Below, piece by piece: positions 9,959-19,634 of a stretch of DNA of 27,692 nucleotides. The notes beneath the pieces are model-generated. The model saw only the letters and a list, made by a program, of their open reading frames with translations. It had not been told where the DNA came from and did not search any database. The stretch is taken from assembly GCA_016715505.1 (NCBI GenBank), contig JADJZY010000001.1, positions 1 through 27,692 on the forward strand, given 5' to 3'. Both the position numbers and the translations under genes were made by a program. Position 1 is the first letter of the stretch, and the number at the start of each line of letters is the position of its first letter. The DNA comes from Bacteroidota bacterium. GTDB lineage: Bacteria; Bacteroidota; Bacteroidia; Chitinophagales; Chitinophagaceae.

Positions 9959-10902
9959 ATAATCAGTATGCAGTTCTTTTTCACAGGAACAAGCTTAATC
10001 CTATTTTAACTGCCAATAACTGGCCATATCCAATAAATTCTGTTTTTAATGCGGGAGCAACCTTGCTTAAAGACGGGACTACGCTATTTCTTTGCCGTGT
10101 TGAGGAGAGATCAGGCATTTCTCATTTTTGTGTTGCAAAGTCGGCGAATGGTGTTGATGGTTGGATAATTGACAAAAAGCCGACACTTCGACCCGATCCT
10201 GATAAGTTTCCCGAAGAATTATGGGGTATTGAAGACCCAAGGATAACTTATGTGCCTGAACTTAAAAAATATGTTGTTGTCTATACAGCTTACACCCGGG
10301 ATGGTCCGGGGGTTGCGCTTGCGCAGACCGAAGACTTTATAACATTTGAGAGGTTTGGTGTTATCATGCCTCCTGATGATAAGGATGCTGCGCTGTTACC
10401 CAGGAGAATTAATGGCTCCTGGGCAATGATCCATCGTCCCGTTAGTGCCCCGAGGGCACATATGTGGATTTCGTATTCACCCGATCTGAGAAACTGGGGA
10501 GAGCATACACTGATGATGAATGCACGGAAAGGTGCATGGTGGGATGCTAACAAGATCGGTCTCTCTCCCCCGCCGATAGAGACTCCTGAAGGATGGCTCC
10601 TTATATACCACGGTGTTAAACTTTCGTGCGGGGGTTGTATTTATAGACTCGGATTGGCTCTTTTTGACCTGGAGAAACCTGAAATCTGCCTTAAAAGAGG
10701 GAGAGAATGGATATTCGCGCCTGAAGAGCCATATGAGCTTAATGGTGATGTTGGTAATGTTGTTTTCCCTTGCGGTTATACTCTTGCAAAGGATGGCGAC
10801 ACTCTCAACATTTACTATGGAGCGGCTGATACCTGTATCGGTCTTGCTACTGCCAGTCTTAGTGAATTACTGGATTGGCTCGATAAAAATTGTGAAGAAT
10901 AG
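9955..10902 (+). CDS. GH130 family mannoside phosphorylase / hydrolase
   Basis: Intact 315-aa protein with the five-bladed beta-propeller signatures of GH130 (formerly DUF377): NSVFNAGAT (28-36), ELWGIEDPRITYV (88-100), VVYTAYTRDGPGVALA, DDKDAALLPRRI, AMIHRP, YHGV, YRLGLALFDL and YELNGDVGNVVFPCG. The acid Asp of the family is expected in the EDPR motif (Asp94), and the His/Arg of HRP and the basic residues nearby are typical of phosphate-binding members. These enzymes act on beta-1,2- or beta-1,4-linked mannosides, usually by reversible phosphorolysis to mannose 1-phosphate. No signal peptide, so it is cytoplasmic. It starts inside the ATGA overlap with the glycosyltransferase and is presumably translated with it. 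The precise linkage specificity cannot be read from sequence. Confidence 0.93.
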   Translation: MNNQYAVLFHRNKLNPILTANNWPYPINSVFNAGATLLKDGTTLFLCRVEERSGISHFCVAKSANGVDGWIIDKKPTLRPDPDKFPEELWGIEDPRITYVPELKKYVVVYTAYTRDGPGVALAQTEDFITFERFGVIMPPDDKDAALLPRRINGSWAMIHRPVSAPRAHMWISYSPDLRNWGEHTLMMNARKGAWWDANKIGLSPPPIETPEGWLLIYHGVKLSCGGCIYRLGLALFDLEKPEICLKRGREWIFAPEEPYELNGDVGNVVFPCGYTLAKDGDTLNIYYGAADTCIGLATASLSELLDWLDKNCEE

Positions 10903-10930
10903 TGGCGGTTAGATAACCACAGGTTTTTTA
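10902..10930. terminator. Hairpin and T-tract between convergent genes
   Basis: GTGGCGGTTA (10902-10911) pairs with TAACCAC (10914-10920) with a small bulge, followed by a run of six T's (10924-10929). This fits an intrinsic terminator for the plus-strand GH130 gene, beginning on its stop codon. The frame-corrected stop of the opposing anti-sigma gene also falls inside it, so it may serve both directions. Confidence 0.6.
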
Positions 10931-12192
10931 TCTTTTTCGGTTTGACTGGTTTAAATTCTTCTCGGAATTTTTTCATCTCTTCGCGAAACTTTTTCATCTC
11001 TTGGTTGAATTCTTTAAATTCACCATCGAAGTTTTGGAATGGCATGTTGAAGTTGAAGAGTGTGTCTTTTCCATTGAACTTAAAATTGATGAGAGAGTCA
11101 AGTCCCTTAACATCGAGATTTTTTGGTACAACTATCTTAAACTTGGCACTGTCTTTCCCAGGGAAGTTCATGTCGAAGTTGAAACCATCTGTGGTGTCAA
11201 ACTTGAATTCGATAAACTTGTCATGACCGAGTGAGTCAAATTTCATGTCAAAACTGAGTCCCCTGCCATTTGGGAATTCCCGCATCTCAAACTCAAAGTT
11301 CTTCATGCTGAGTTCTACCAAGGAGTCGATTCTCCCAAGTTCGATCATGGTTGGCATTTTATTTTCAAATGCAAAATCAGGTATGTCAAATTTTATAAAA
11401 TTGGTATCAACAAAGACTTTAAATTTTTTGGTTTTTGATGAATCTCCAAGTTTACCGTGGAATCCGCCATATTTCTGTTTTTTCGGGGCAAGTTTTACCT
11501 GGGTGTTTTTAAGGATGAGTGTTGTTGTCATTTACAAGGATGGAACCCCGAATCTTATCTTCATATTTTTTTAATACGTTGTTCAGCTTAATTTGCTGTG
11601 CCTGATCAAGATCGAGTTTTTCAGTGAACTCTTTCAGACTCATTATACTGTCCCCAAGGGAGGATTGTCTTATAGCAAATGAAGCACCGCTTGCCGATTC
11701 ATCAAGAGTGATAACATTTTTACCCCCACCGTCAATTGGAAGTACCTGACTGAAAGCAAAATTAAATATGTCATCTCTTGTAAGTTCATCTTCCTGGAAG
11801 TAGGGGCGAAGGTTTTTTGTATAAAAATCGATAATATTCCCTTTTTGTGTCTCAAAGAGATCATCCATAAATTCGGGACTGAGTTTAAAGAATGACATTA
11901 ACCCTACAGTAAGGACAACAAGACCAAAGGCAGGTTTGTAAAACGTTTTTAATCCTCTTGCCTTTTTATTCTCTTTTTTAATGTACTCATTCAGTCTGGA
12001 GACAAAATAGTGGTCTTCCGGAAGTTTTGGAAGACTCTCCACCGTTTTTTTGAGATTTTTATATTCGTCAAATTTTTCTTTGAATGCGGGCGAATTTTGT
12101 ATCTTTTCTTTATATATCGCCTCTTGATCTTCCCGCAGTTCTCCATCCGCCATAGCGGAAATATTCTCAAAATCTTTATCAAATTTTTTCAT
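10909..12192 (-). CDS. Membrane anti-sigma factor with long beta-rich extracytoplasmic region, frameshifted
   Basis: Partner of the ECF sigma factor encoded immediately upstream (ATGA overlap). The N-terminal cytoplasmic part (1-80) starts with an anti-sigma-like helix (ISAMADGELREDQEAIY) but has no zinc-binding HxxxCxxC. One membrane helix follows (about 87-105, PAFGLVVLTVGLMSFF). The extracytoplasmic part begins with a helical segment recalling Spy/CpxP sensors (SLKEFTEKLDLDQAQQIKL) and continues, after a frame change near 11525, into about 170 residues rich in alternating Phe and Asp (FDMKFDSLG, FNFDMNFPGKD, FKFNGKDTLFNFNMPF) and a charged tail with repeated KKFREE. A second break near 10928 probably hides a C-terminus KKPVVI and a stop at 10909. 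The second half has no signal or start of its own, hence the fusion reading. The sensed signal is unknown. Confidence 0.72.
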
Positions 12193-12790
12193 AAAAGCTC
12201 CTCGCGCCAGGGCTGAAGCATCTTCTTCAGCGATTCTCTGGCTCTAAATATTCTTGATTTGATGGTACCTATCTCACAGCCTGTTGCATCAGAAATCTCC
12301 TGATAACTCATGCCTTCAAAGTCACGGAGTATCAAGGGTTCCTTTAACTTCCGGGGAAGCTTCGCAACAGCATCTCTTACCATTTCATTTACATCAAAGT
12401 TTTCCTTAAAACTACCCGGCTCAACGACGTTCTCTGTGTCATCACTGCTGAATGCCGAGAAAACCGACATTATCTTCTGCTTCCTGATGTGGTCACGAAT
12501 TTTGTTGATTGTGATTGTGTATAACCAGGTGGTGAACTGGGATTGGAAGCGGAAGTGGGGAGAGTTTCCTGTAAACCGAAAGGAATACTTCCTGACTGAT
12601 ATCATCAATCGATGAGGTCGCACCAAGGTTAAGATAGATAAGATTTCTTACCTTCTTTGTGGCGGTTTACGAGGTCATTAAAAGCCGTTTCCTCTCCCTC
12701 ATTAAATGCTTTAATCAGGGAAAAATCGTCTTTCAGATTGAAGATGTTTTGTGCTTGCTGCATACCTTCATTAATTTCTTTTTCGTTCAT
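12189..12790 (-). CDS. ECF-type RNA polymerase sigma factor (sigma-70 family), frameshifted
   Basis: About 200 aa after correction. Region 2 is seen as AFNEGEETAFNDLVNRHK, then in other frames DDISQEVFLSVYRKL and TTWLYTITINKIRDHIRK. Region 4 is LPRKLKEPLILRDFEGMSY followed by the helix-turn-helix QEISDATGCEIGTIKSRIFR. This is the compact two-domain layout of extracytoplasmic-function sigma factors. ATG at 12790 is preceded by AAGGAG about 14 bases upstream. Frame changes lie near 12655 and 12570. The stop overlaps the anti-sigma start as ATGA, the classic sigma/anti-sigma gene pair. Target promoters cannot be predicted here; autoregulation is common in the family. Confidence 0.92.
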
Positions 12791-12877
12791 AGCTTTTGAC
12801 GGACTCCTTTTGATTTAAGTTCCACAAACTGACGAACTTTGTTATTCAACGAGAAAACAAAAATATGCAATTATAGA

Positions 12878-12890
12878 TTCACCGGGTGAA
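12878..12890. promoter_or_regulatory. Perfect dyad upstream of the ECF sigma gene
   Basis: TTCACC-G-GGTGAA is a perfect 6-bp dyad around one base, 88 bases before the sigma gene start codon. The 290-base gap 12791-13080 otherwise holds only the minus-strand terminator at 12973-13000. The dyad may be an operator for the sigma/anti-sigma operon. Confidence 0.35.
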
Positions 12891-12964
12891 ATTATTTATG
12901 GGGTGTAAATTTTGAGGATGGGTGGAACCGAACCATTCTGATATAATGAATCGATTGAATTAGA

Positions 12965-13000
12965 ACAAAAAAAAGGCTGTCCATTTTCATGAACAGCCTT
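12965..13000 (-). terminator. Intrinsic terminator of the large T9SS gene
   Basis: ACAGCCTT (12993-13000) and AAGGCTGT (12973-12980) form a perfect 8-bp stem. Read on the minus strand the stem is followed by eight T's. It lies 80 bases after the stop of the large secreted protein gene. Confidence 0.85.
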
Positions 13001-13080
13001 CAAATTTGAAAGTTACTTTTGGATCATTAAATCATTAATAATTGCATTTCCAAAATTTCTTTCTGAATATCCACCATTTA

Positions 13081-16000
13081 CTATTTAACCAGAATCATCT
13101 TTTTGGTTGAAGTAAACTTCTGTTTACCATCGGATGAAACTGCTGTCATTCTGTATAGATACACTCCACTTGGAAGATTGGATGCATCAAAAGAGGTTGA
13201 GTAAATTCCTGCAACTGCTGATTCTTTTGCAAGTACTGTCACTTCCTGTCCAACAGTGTTGTAAACGGTTATATTTACATCTGCATCAAAAGGAATTGAG
13301 TACCTTATAACAGTTGAAGGATTAAATGGATTAGGATAATTCTGATCAAGTGAGAACTCAGTTGGAATTGTATTCTTACCCGATTTTATGTTCATTACAC
13401 TGGAAACAGCCATATAGATATTTCCATTTGCAGTACCTCCGTAAATCACACCCTCTCCACCTGCGTCAGGTGTGCTGCCGTTTGGAACGATCAGGAGTGA
13501 ACTGAGACCAAAACCTCCCAGACCAATATTTGCCCATGTATTACCTTTATCAGTTGATACAAAGACTCCACCGGAGTAGGAAGTAGCGAAGATATTATCG
13601 TTTCCATCGATACGCATCTCGTAAACATAAGTTCCCGGGAATGTTGTTTTGAACCAGGTTGAACCGTTGTCGGTGGAGCGATAAAGTCCATCTCCATAGG
13701 TTCCGGCGAAAACATCACCATCAGAATCGGAAGCAATTGCCCAGATAAAATTGTATCCCATGTTTACAGGTACCCAGTTGTTGCCCTGATCAACAGATTT
13801 AAATACACCGCCACCAAAAGTGCCAACAAAGAGACTGTTGTTACTGTTAACGGATATGCCGGTTATGATAAGGTTATTACCAATTCCGGAATTTACCTGA
13901 GTCCATGTGATACCATTATCAAGTGACCGATAAACGCCGAATCCCCAAGTTCCAGCATACAGATTCCCGGAGGCATCCATCTTTATCGTACGAACATCTT
14001 TATACTGTAGTGATCCAAGAGCCCAGGCCGTACCATTGTTGGTTCCAACATAGACACCGGTAACCGTGGCAGCATACAAATTCCCGTTTGAATGCATTCT
14101 TAGCGCCCATATAGCACCGGAATAAATATTCTGGTTTACATGGATCCAATCAGGACTGTTTCCTATCCTCTTATAGATATATCCACTTGCTGTACCGGCA
14201 AAGATATTACCCTGACCATCAGATTCGAGGCATGTAACTACCTGACCTGCAGGGAAGTTACCAATCTGCTGCCAGTTTCCTGATCCTGTTCCACCACCTG
14301 TTGAAGTTGGTGAATAAGTGGAAACTGCTGTTGCAGAGTTATTTGAATGATCAGAGTCTGGAAGATCACTTCCTGTTAGTGAAGCCACGTTAACTATAGT
14401 AAGATTTCCCGGGATGTTTCCGAGGAATGGTGACAAGTTAAATTGTCCACTACCGGTCATCGATTTAACAATGGTTTGACCTGTAATTATTCCTGCAGGG
14501 AAGTTCAGATGAGCAAAAGGAGCGAGTAAGGAACCTTTCACATCAATACCTGAAATGCTCAATAATGTTGCTTCCGGGAAGTTGAAGATTACATTATTGA
14601 TCGCAGTTCCGTTAACATGTAAACCACCATGCCAGTTAAGATTTGTACCAAGGATATTGACTATCACGGCAGAACCGTTTGGCACAGTGATTTCCAGCGA
14701 GTTGGCATTATTCAGATCATTACCATTTACTGTGAAGACATTAAGATAAGGATCATTGTTGATAAGGCTTATTGTACCCCACTGGAAGGTAGTGGTACCA
14801 TTTGAGGCATATCCACCAAGCTGTGTACTGAGATTTTCAAGGTGCGTTTTTGCATCTGCAAAATCAATTACAGTGTTATCATGTCTTAATGTGCCTTCTT
14901 CGATCGAAACAGCCGATATTGGAAGATTTGTTGTTCCGCCATATACAACATTTCCGTTATATACCCGACCACTTGTGTAAAGGAGATTTCCTCCTACAAC
15001 CAGAACATCTTCTGCTCCGTTTGAGTTTGGAAGTTTATCACCAACACTGTAGTTTGAAAGGGTGGCATTTCCGCCTACTGCAAGTTTTCCTTCGGTATCA
15101 GCAGAAGGCTGATTCAAATCCCTGAGTATAAAAACATTGTAGGGTTTTGCAGGACCAAGATCGATATTAACAAGATTTAATGCAGAGCAATCAACCGAAA
15201 CATTGATTGTAATTGTTGCTGATGCACCGTTTGTTAGTGAACCTACTGTCCAGTCACCCGTTAAGGATGAATATGAACCTTGTGAAGGAGTTGCAGATAC
15301 AAAAACAAGACCAACAGGGAGAACATCATTCACTATGATGTTATTTGCGTCAACGGGACCATTGTTTTTTGCAGTAATCGTATAGCTATAGTTCTGTCCA
15401 CATGTGATTGTTGCAGCACTTGTAGTTTTAAGTACCTCAATATCAGTTTCATTGAGTAACATACCTGCATCAATTGTGGAAATGTTTTGTCCTGATGCAA
15501 CGGTAAAACATGATGTTTTTCCTGTCACAGGGTCAGCATCAGAATCTTTGCTATCATCAATACCCGCATCCTTGGTGGTAAAGGTATAACCTGAAGGAAG
15601 TATGTATTTCACATAGTAACTGCCTGCTGCTACACTACTGAAAGAATATGATCCATCAAATGCGGTTGAAGTGGAGGTGATCGGGTTATTATCGCAATCG
15701 TAAAGCTTTACGGTAATGCCTTCCAGTCCATCTTCACCATTATCTTGAACACCGTTGCCGTTTTCATCATTCCAAACATAATCACCAATCGAACCGCTTG
15801 GTGCTACATTCATTCCGGCATCAATACTGGTAATATCCTGACCTAAAACAAGATTTACACAATCTGTTTTGCCGGTTGAAGGATTTACATCAGAATCGGC
15901 ATTATCGTCTCCGCCCTGATTCAAAGCTGAGAATACATAACCAGATGGGGTTACGAACTTAACATAGTAACTTCCGGGAGCCAATTGTGCAAAATTATAA

Positions 16001-18607
16001 TTCCCGTTTGCATTGGTTGTAGTACTTGCCACAAGCACATCATTACATGTGTAAAGTTGTACCGCTACATTCTCTAACCCGGGCTCAGAACCATCTTGAA
16101 TACCATTCATATTCAGATCATCCCAGACCTTGTCACCAATCGATCCATTGGGGATCATTCCGGCATCAATATTAAGGTTTCTTTCACCACCGGCAAGAGT
16201 AAAGAGGTCGGTCCTGCCATTGTTAGTGTTGGCATCAGAGTTTGCTGCACCATTGATATTTTGTCCATCAGCATTTTTGCTGTAAAATCATAAACAGAAG
16301 GTAGAACAAATTCAACGCTGTAGTCACCAGGGAGCACACCATAGAAAACATATTCACCATTTGGATTTGTTGTAACTGTAGCCACAACATCTCCGGTACT
16401 GTTCAACAGATTTACTGTTACACCTGAAATACCCGGCTCACTACCATCCTGAAGACCGTTTTTATTTTGATCTTCCCATATCTTATCGCCAATTCGGCCG
16501 AAAATGGGGGTGATTGAAGTAAAGTTTACCGAACTCTGGAGTGCATTTGCTGTTCCGGTATTTATAATGTTCACAGTTCCCGAAGGAAGATCTTCAAAAG
16601 CTTTTATTGTGGCCCTGAAGGTTATCTCGTATGAACCACCTACCGGAAGTGATGTTGAAGGATTTATTACTTTTCCACTTCCATCGAGTGGGAAAGCAGT
16701 TCCGGAGCCATCATCCGAAATCTGAGTTATTGAACCATTATAATCCTTAAATGTAGTGGTGTTAGGAACATAATTCAATTCAACAGGCAGATTATCAATT
16801 ACAGTTATATCGGGTACCGGTGCTCTTGAAATGTTGTTGACAACAATCTTGTATAAAAGTTCGTCACCGGGGCTGATAAAACCATCACCATCATTATCCT
16901 GATAAAGGGTACCATTTTTCCCTGCATCATATAGAGGTACCGGCGGAATTCCGGTTCCTACATCAAGTCCGGGAGCGGATGCGCTTGCAGTTAAGGGATC
17001 CTGACCCCATGCTGCTGCAAGTTTGATTCCCGGGGCAAGTGTATAAACAAGTGTTCCGGTTTGATTTCTGTCATTATTGTCATAAATTTTGGCACGATCC
17101 AGCTCCCTGAGGGAATAACTTATGTCATATTTGTTTCCATTTGGATCAGTATTTGAACCTGTAGTTGGATCGGCATCAAAATCTGCATAAACTGTTACAG
17201 GGCTGTTACCATTTCCCAATGGAGTAACCCAAATTGGATTTCCATTTTCATTTGGATTGGTTGACGATGTAGGGTCTCTGCCAATTCCAAGACCAACAAG
17301 TAATTGAGGTGTTAGAGCTCCTTCACCAACGAGAGTAAATCCCCAGTCCCATGTTCTATTGGTACCGGTGGATGTAGAGGAACCGTTGGCATCTGTCGCG
17401 GACAAAGCATGAAAAGGAGAACCATTACTTGAAATAAAACTTGCACCGTATCCATCGGGGATTACCTGTTTTGCATAATCTCCTGCTGCTACAGTTATTG
17501 GGGTGGTTGTTAATGTATTTCCACCTGAACCTGTACGAGTTGTATAATTTACTGTGATTGAACTCGAACCGGGATTGTATAAAAACACTACTGTATTTGT
17601 ACCCGATACTGACTGGGCAGAGTTGGGAGTGGAAACAGGAGTATAATATCGGCTTGCTAACAGCGGGGTAGGAGTTAATCCAAAGAAGCGAGTCTCATAA
17701 GTTTCCCCTCTATCGCCGGAGAGTAGATCTACCTGCACGGGTTTGGAGGAAAGTATTTTTGCTCCAACATTCACACCTCCATTAACCAGATAGGCTTCGC
17801 CCTCATCAAGAGAAAAATTCAATTCGTATGAACCATTTGCATCGGCGTCAACTTGAACATTTGCTCCACCAACTCCCGCCATAATTGATAATCCTGTATA
17901 ATCATAAATACGGAAATCAAAAGAGGATGGCATATCTTCACCAACAGGCGAAACGAAAGAGGTTCCCCAATTATCAGTGTCAAAAGTTTCATTTGCAGCA
18001 GCAAGTAGTGTGTTTGGTCCTGTACCCCATCCTGTTCTCGTGATTGCGATGGTTTTGGTTGAGGCTATTTTGTCCCCACCATCAAAATCGATCGCTAATC
18101 TGTTTGTGGATGTTACAGGATTATTAAGAACAATTACCATTCCGGCATTGATAATATCACCCGGAACTCCCGGAGGTGCTCCATTCGCCGGATTGCCATC
18201 ACCCCAGATTTGAGTTCCACCCGGGTTAGCGCCACTATATAAGTTTGTAGGATTTGAAATATCAGGCTCAAATCCGTTTTCCCACTGATCATAATAGATC
18301 ACTGTATTGCCCGCTACTGCGGCAATTGAAATATAGGTCTGTACGGGGTTTGTGACCGCTGTTCCCTGTCCTGAAAGCACTGTCTGTAAGGTCAGGAGCA
18401 ATTGATCTTCAGGTATTGGTACATAAAAAACTGAACAGGCACCTGATTTGGAGTCTGAGCTTGCACAGTTGTCCCAATCATAGCTGTCGCCAATGGCAAC
18501 AGTACACTGAAAAGAGCGAATAACCTTAAGAAGCTTTTTTTGCTGCTCCCCAATAGGTTATCCCTTCCAGGGCAGAACGAAATTGGATTATTTAGAGGAT
18601 GTTTCAT
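13081..18607 (-). CDS. Giant multidomain T9SS-exported surface protein (DUF11, SdrD_B, choice-of-anchor A, seven-bladed propeller)
   Basis: About 1,840 aa in three frames joined near 18420 (T-run) and 16265. Order: a signal peptide (SFLRLFALFSVLLPLATAM, ending near AQA); a large beta-rich N-terminal region (18430-16930) starting QTPNQVPVQFFVPIPEDQ and containing YYDQWENGFE; a DUF11 domain (about 16910-16510); three SdrD_B/Cna_B-like domains (16500-16165, 16155-15810, 15800-15470) each with IGDxVWxDxNxNGxQDxGE-type openings and ending in xIDAGM; another DUF11 (from 15450) interrupted by a choice-of-anchor A domain (about 15165-14400, YNVFILRDLNQPSADTEGKL); seven propeller repeats of the FAGTYGDGLYRSTDNGSTW type (14290-13420); and a T9SS sorting domain (LDQNYPNPFNPSTVIRYSIP to KKMILVK). 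Probably a cell-surface or secreted adhesin or structural protein; binding partner unknown. Upstream and downstream minus-strand terminators make it a single-gene unit. Confidence 0.9.
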
Positions 18608-18950
18608 ATTAGATTACTTTAAAGTTATTGGTTAGAAAATATCCCCCTATATTCCAAATATCGTGCCATAACTGGAAAAGTATCTTTGATTCCTCTTTAA
18701 CAGGCATTAATTCTAATTTTAGGAAGCACAATAATTGCAATCTGAACAGGATTTAGATAATCTGGTTTCATACCGTGAAATTGCCATTATTCTCATTATG
18801 AGTCACTTTTTGCTATTTTTTGCGAGGAAAAAGAGAATTGATGTTCATTTTTAGATCAAAAATCTCTAAATTTCATCTAAAATTAACTTTTCTCATTAAA
18901 AGACATACATTTCTCCGGAGCCACCTTGATTCTCATAATGGTACAAAAAA
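18608..18950. other. Intergenic region upstream of the large T9SS gene
   Basis: About 340 bases without a convincing gene. It should contain the minus-strand promoter for the large secreted protein. I see an 11-bp dyad CTCATTATGAG (18792-18802) but no match to a Bacteroidota promoter good enough to call. Confidence 0.5.
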
Positions 18951-18979
18951 AAAGGCTGCTTGTTACTTAAGCAGCCTTT
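18942..18979 (-). terminator. Intrinsic terminator after the small membrane protein gene
   Basis: AAAGGCTGCTT (18951-18961) and AAGCAGCCTTT (18969-18979) make a perfect 11-bp stem with a 7-base loop. On the minus strand it runs directly into a T-tract. It is 22 bases beyond the stop of the gene ending at 19001. Confidence 0.9.
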
Positions 18980-19000
18980 GAGCAAATAAATAAAATGGTA

Positions 19001-19385
19001 TCACGACCAGTTATTCAAAGTGCGAGGTTTTTCCACCGTCTGCTCAAATGTATTGTTCATAACCGTGAACCTGGAGCGGTTGATTGTGGATCTGGATGTA
19101 TTTTTAACTTCGGAAAATGAACCTCTGGAAATTGTTGCCGTCGAAATAACTGTCTCTGTATTAGGGACTGTTTCGATAGAATAAGAAACCACATTTGAAT
19201 TGTTTTGGTAATTGTCAAACTGTGTGACAGGTTCTTTCTGACTATTTTGTCGAATTTCCGGCTCAAATGATACATTTCCACTACTTTTCCTTTGACCTTA
19301 TAAATGATAAAACTGGTCAAAGCAAAACAAATATCATCCCAAAGGTTATCTGAGATATATAGAGGGTTAAACTTGCAACATTCAT
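19001..19385 (-). CDS. Small single-TM protein of unknown function, frameshifted
   Basis: Recovered by joining three frames; about 126 aa. It starts at ATG 19385 (MNVASLTLYISQITFGMIF), continues through a membrane helix to TSFIIYKVKGK, changes frame near 19320 and again near 19277, then reads SSGNVSFEPEIRQNSQKEPV, a Ser/Thr/Asn-rich stretch (VPNTETVISTATISRGSFSE, STINRSRFTVMNN) and ends PRTLNNWS at a TGA. No family recognised. A short N-terminal anchor plus a polar low-complexity tail suggests a small envelope protein. Support for a real gene: the joined frame stays open and a strong terminator follows. It lies between two T9SS cargo genes in the same orientation, each with its own terminator. 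Confidence 0.5.
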
Positions 19386-19452
19386 ATTTGTGCTCTCTGC
19401 TTCTTTTATAAAATTCTATTAAACTCGTTTATCATTCTTCATTACCTGAATT

Positions 19453-19468
19453 GAATCTGTGAAGATTC
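19453..19468. repeat. Short perfect hairpin in the gap 19386-19583
   Basis: GAATCT-GTGA-AGATTC, 6-bp arms with a 4-base loop, lies about 68 bases before the small membrane protein start. No T-tract follows on either strand, so a terminator is unlikely; an operator or leader structure is possible. Confidence 0.25.
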
Positions 19469-19574
19469 GTGAGCAAGATGATGAAGAATCACCTGCAATG
19501 AACAATCATCGATTGTCATGCATGAAGAGAAATAATCTAAATAAATATCACTTATATGTATCAATTTCCATGCC

Positions 19575-19605
19575 AAAAAAAAAGCCTCCCCATTTCTGAG
19601 GAGGC
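19575..19605 (-). terminator. Intrinsic terminator of the second T9SS gene
   Basis: GCCTCC (19584-19589) pairs with GGAGGC (19600-19605). On the minus strand the stem is followed by nine T's. It lies 30 bases past the stop of the gene starting at 21612. Confidence 0.85.
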
Positions 19606-19634
19606 ATAGACATTATCAATTTTTGGTTATAATA

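Noticed and set aside
10815..11531. Separate 238-aa open frame starting MTTTLILKNT
   Set aside because: It has no signal, no ribosome binding site and continues the anti-sigma frame across a short indel; its last 30 residues are antisense to GH130.
12789..12827. GGAACTT followed 17 bases later by TCAAA, resembling an ECF autoregulatory promoter before the sigma gene
   Set aside because: The -10 would lie about eight bases from the start codon and the ribosome binding site would fall inside the spacer, so transcription from it could not make a normal message.
14555..15589. Several plus-strand open frames of 60-91 codons
   Set aside because: They are antisense shadows of the large T9SS protein gene with no ribosome binding sites or recognisable protein sequence.
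15470..16500. SdrD_B repeats as a DNA-level tandem duplication
   Set aside because: The three copies are similar as proteins but differ widely at the base level, so they are old domain repeats and not a recent duplication.
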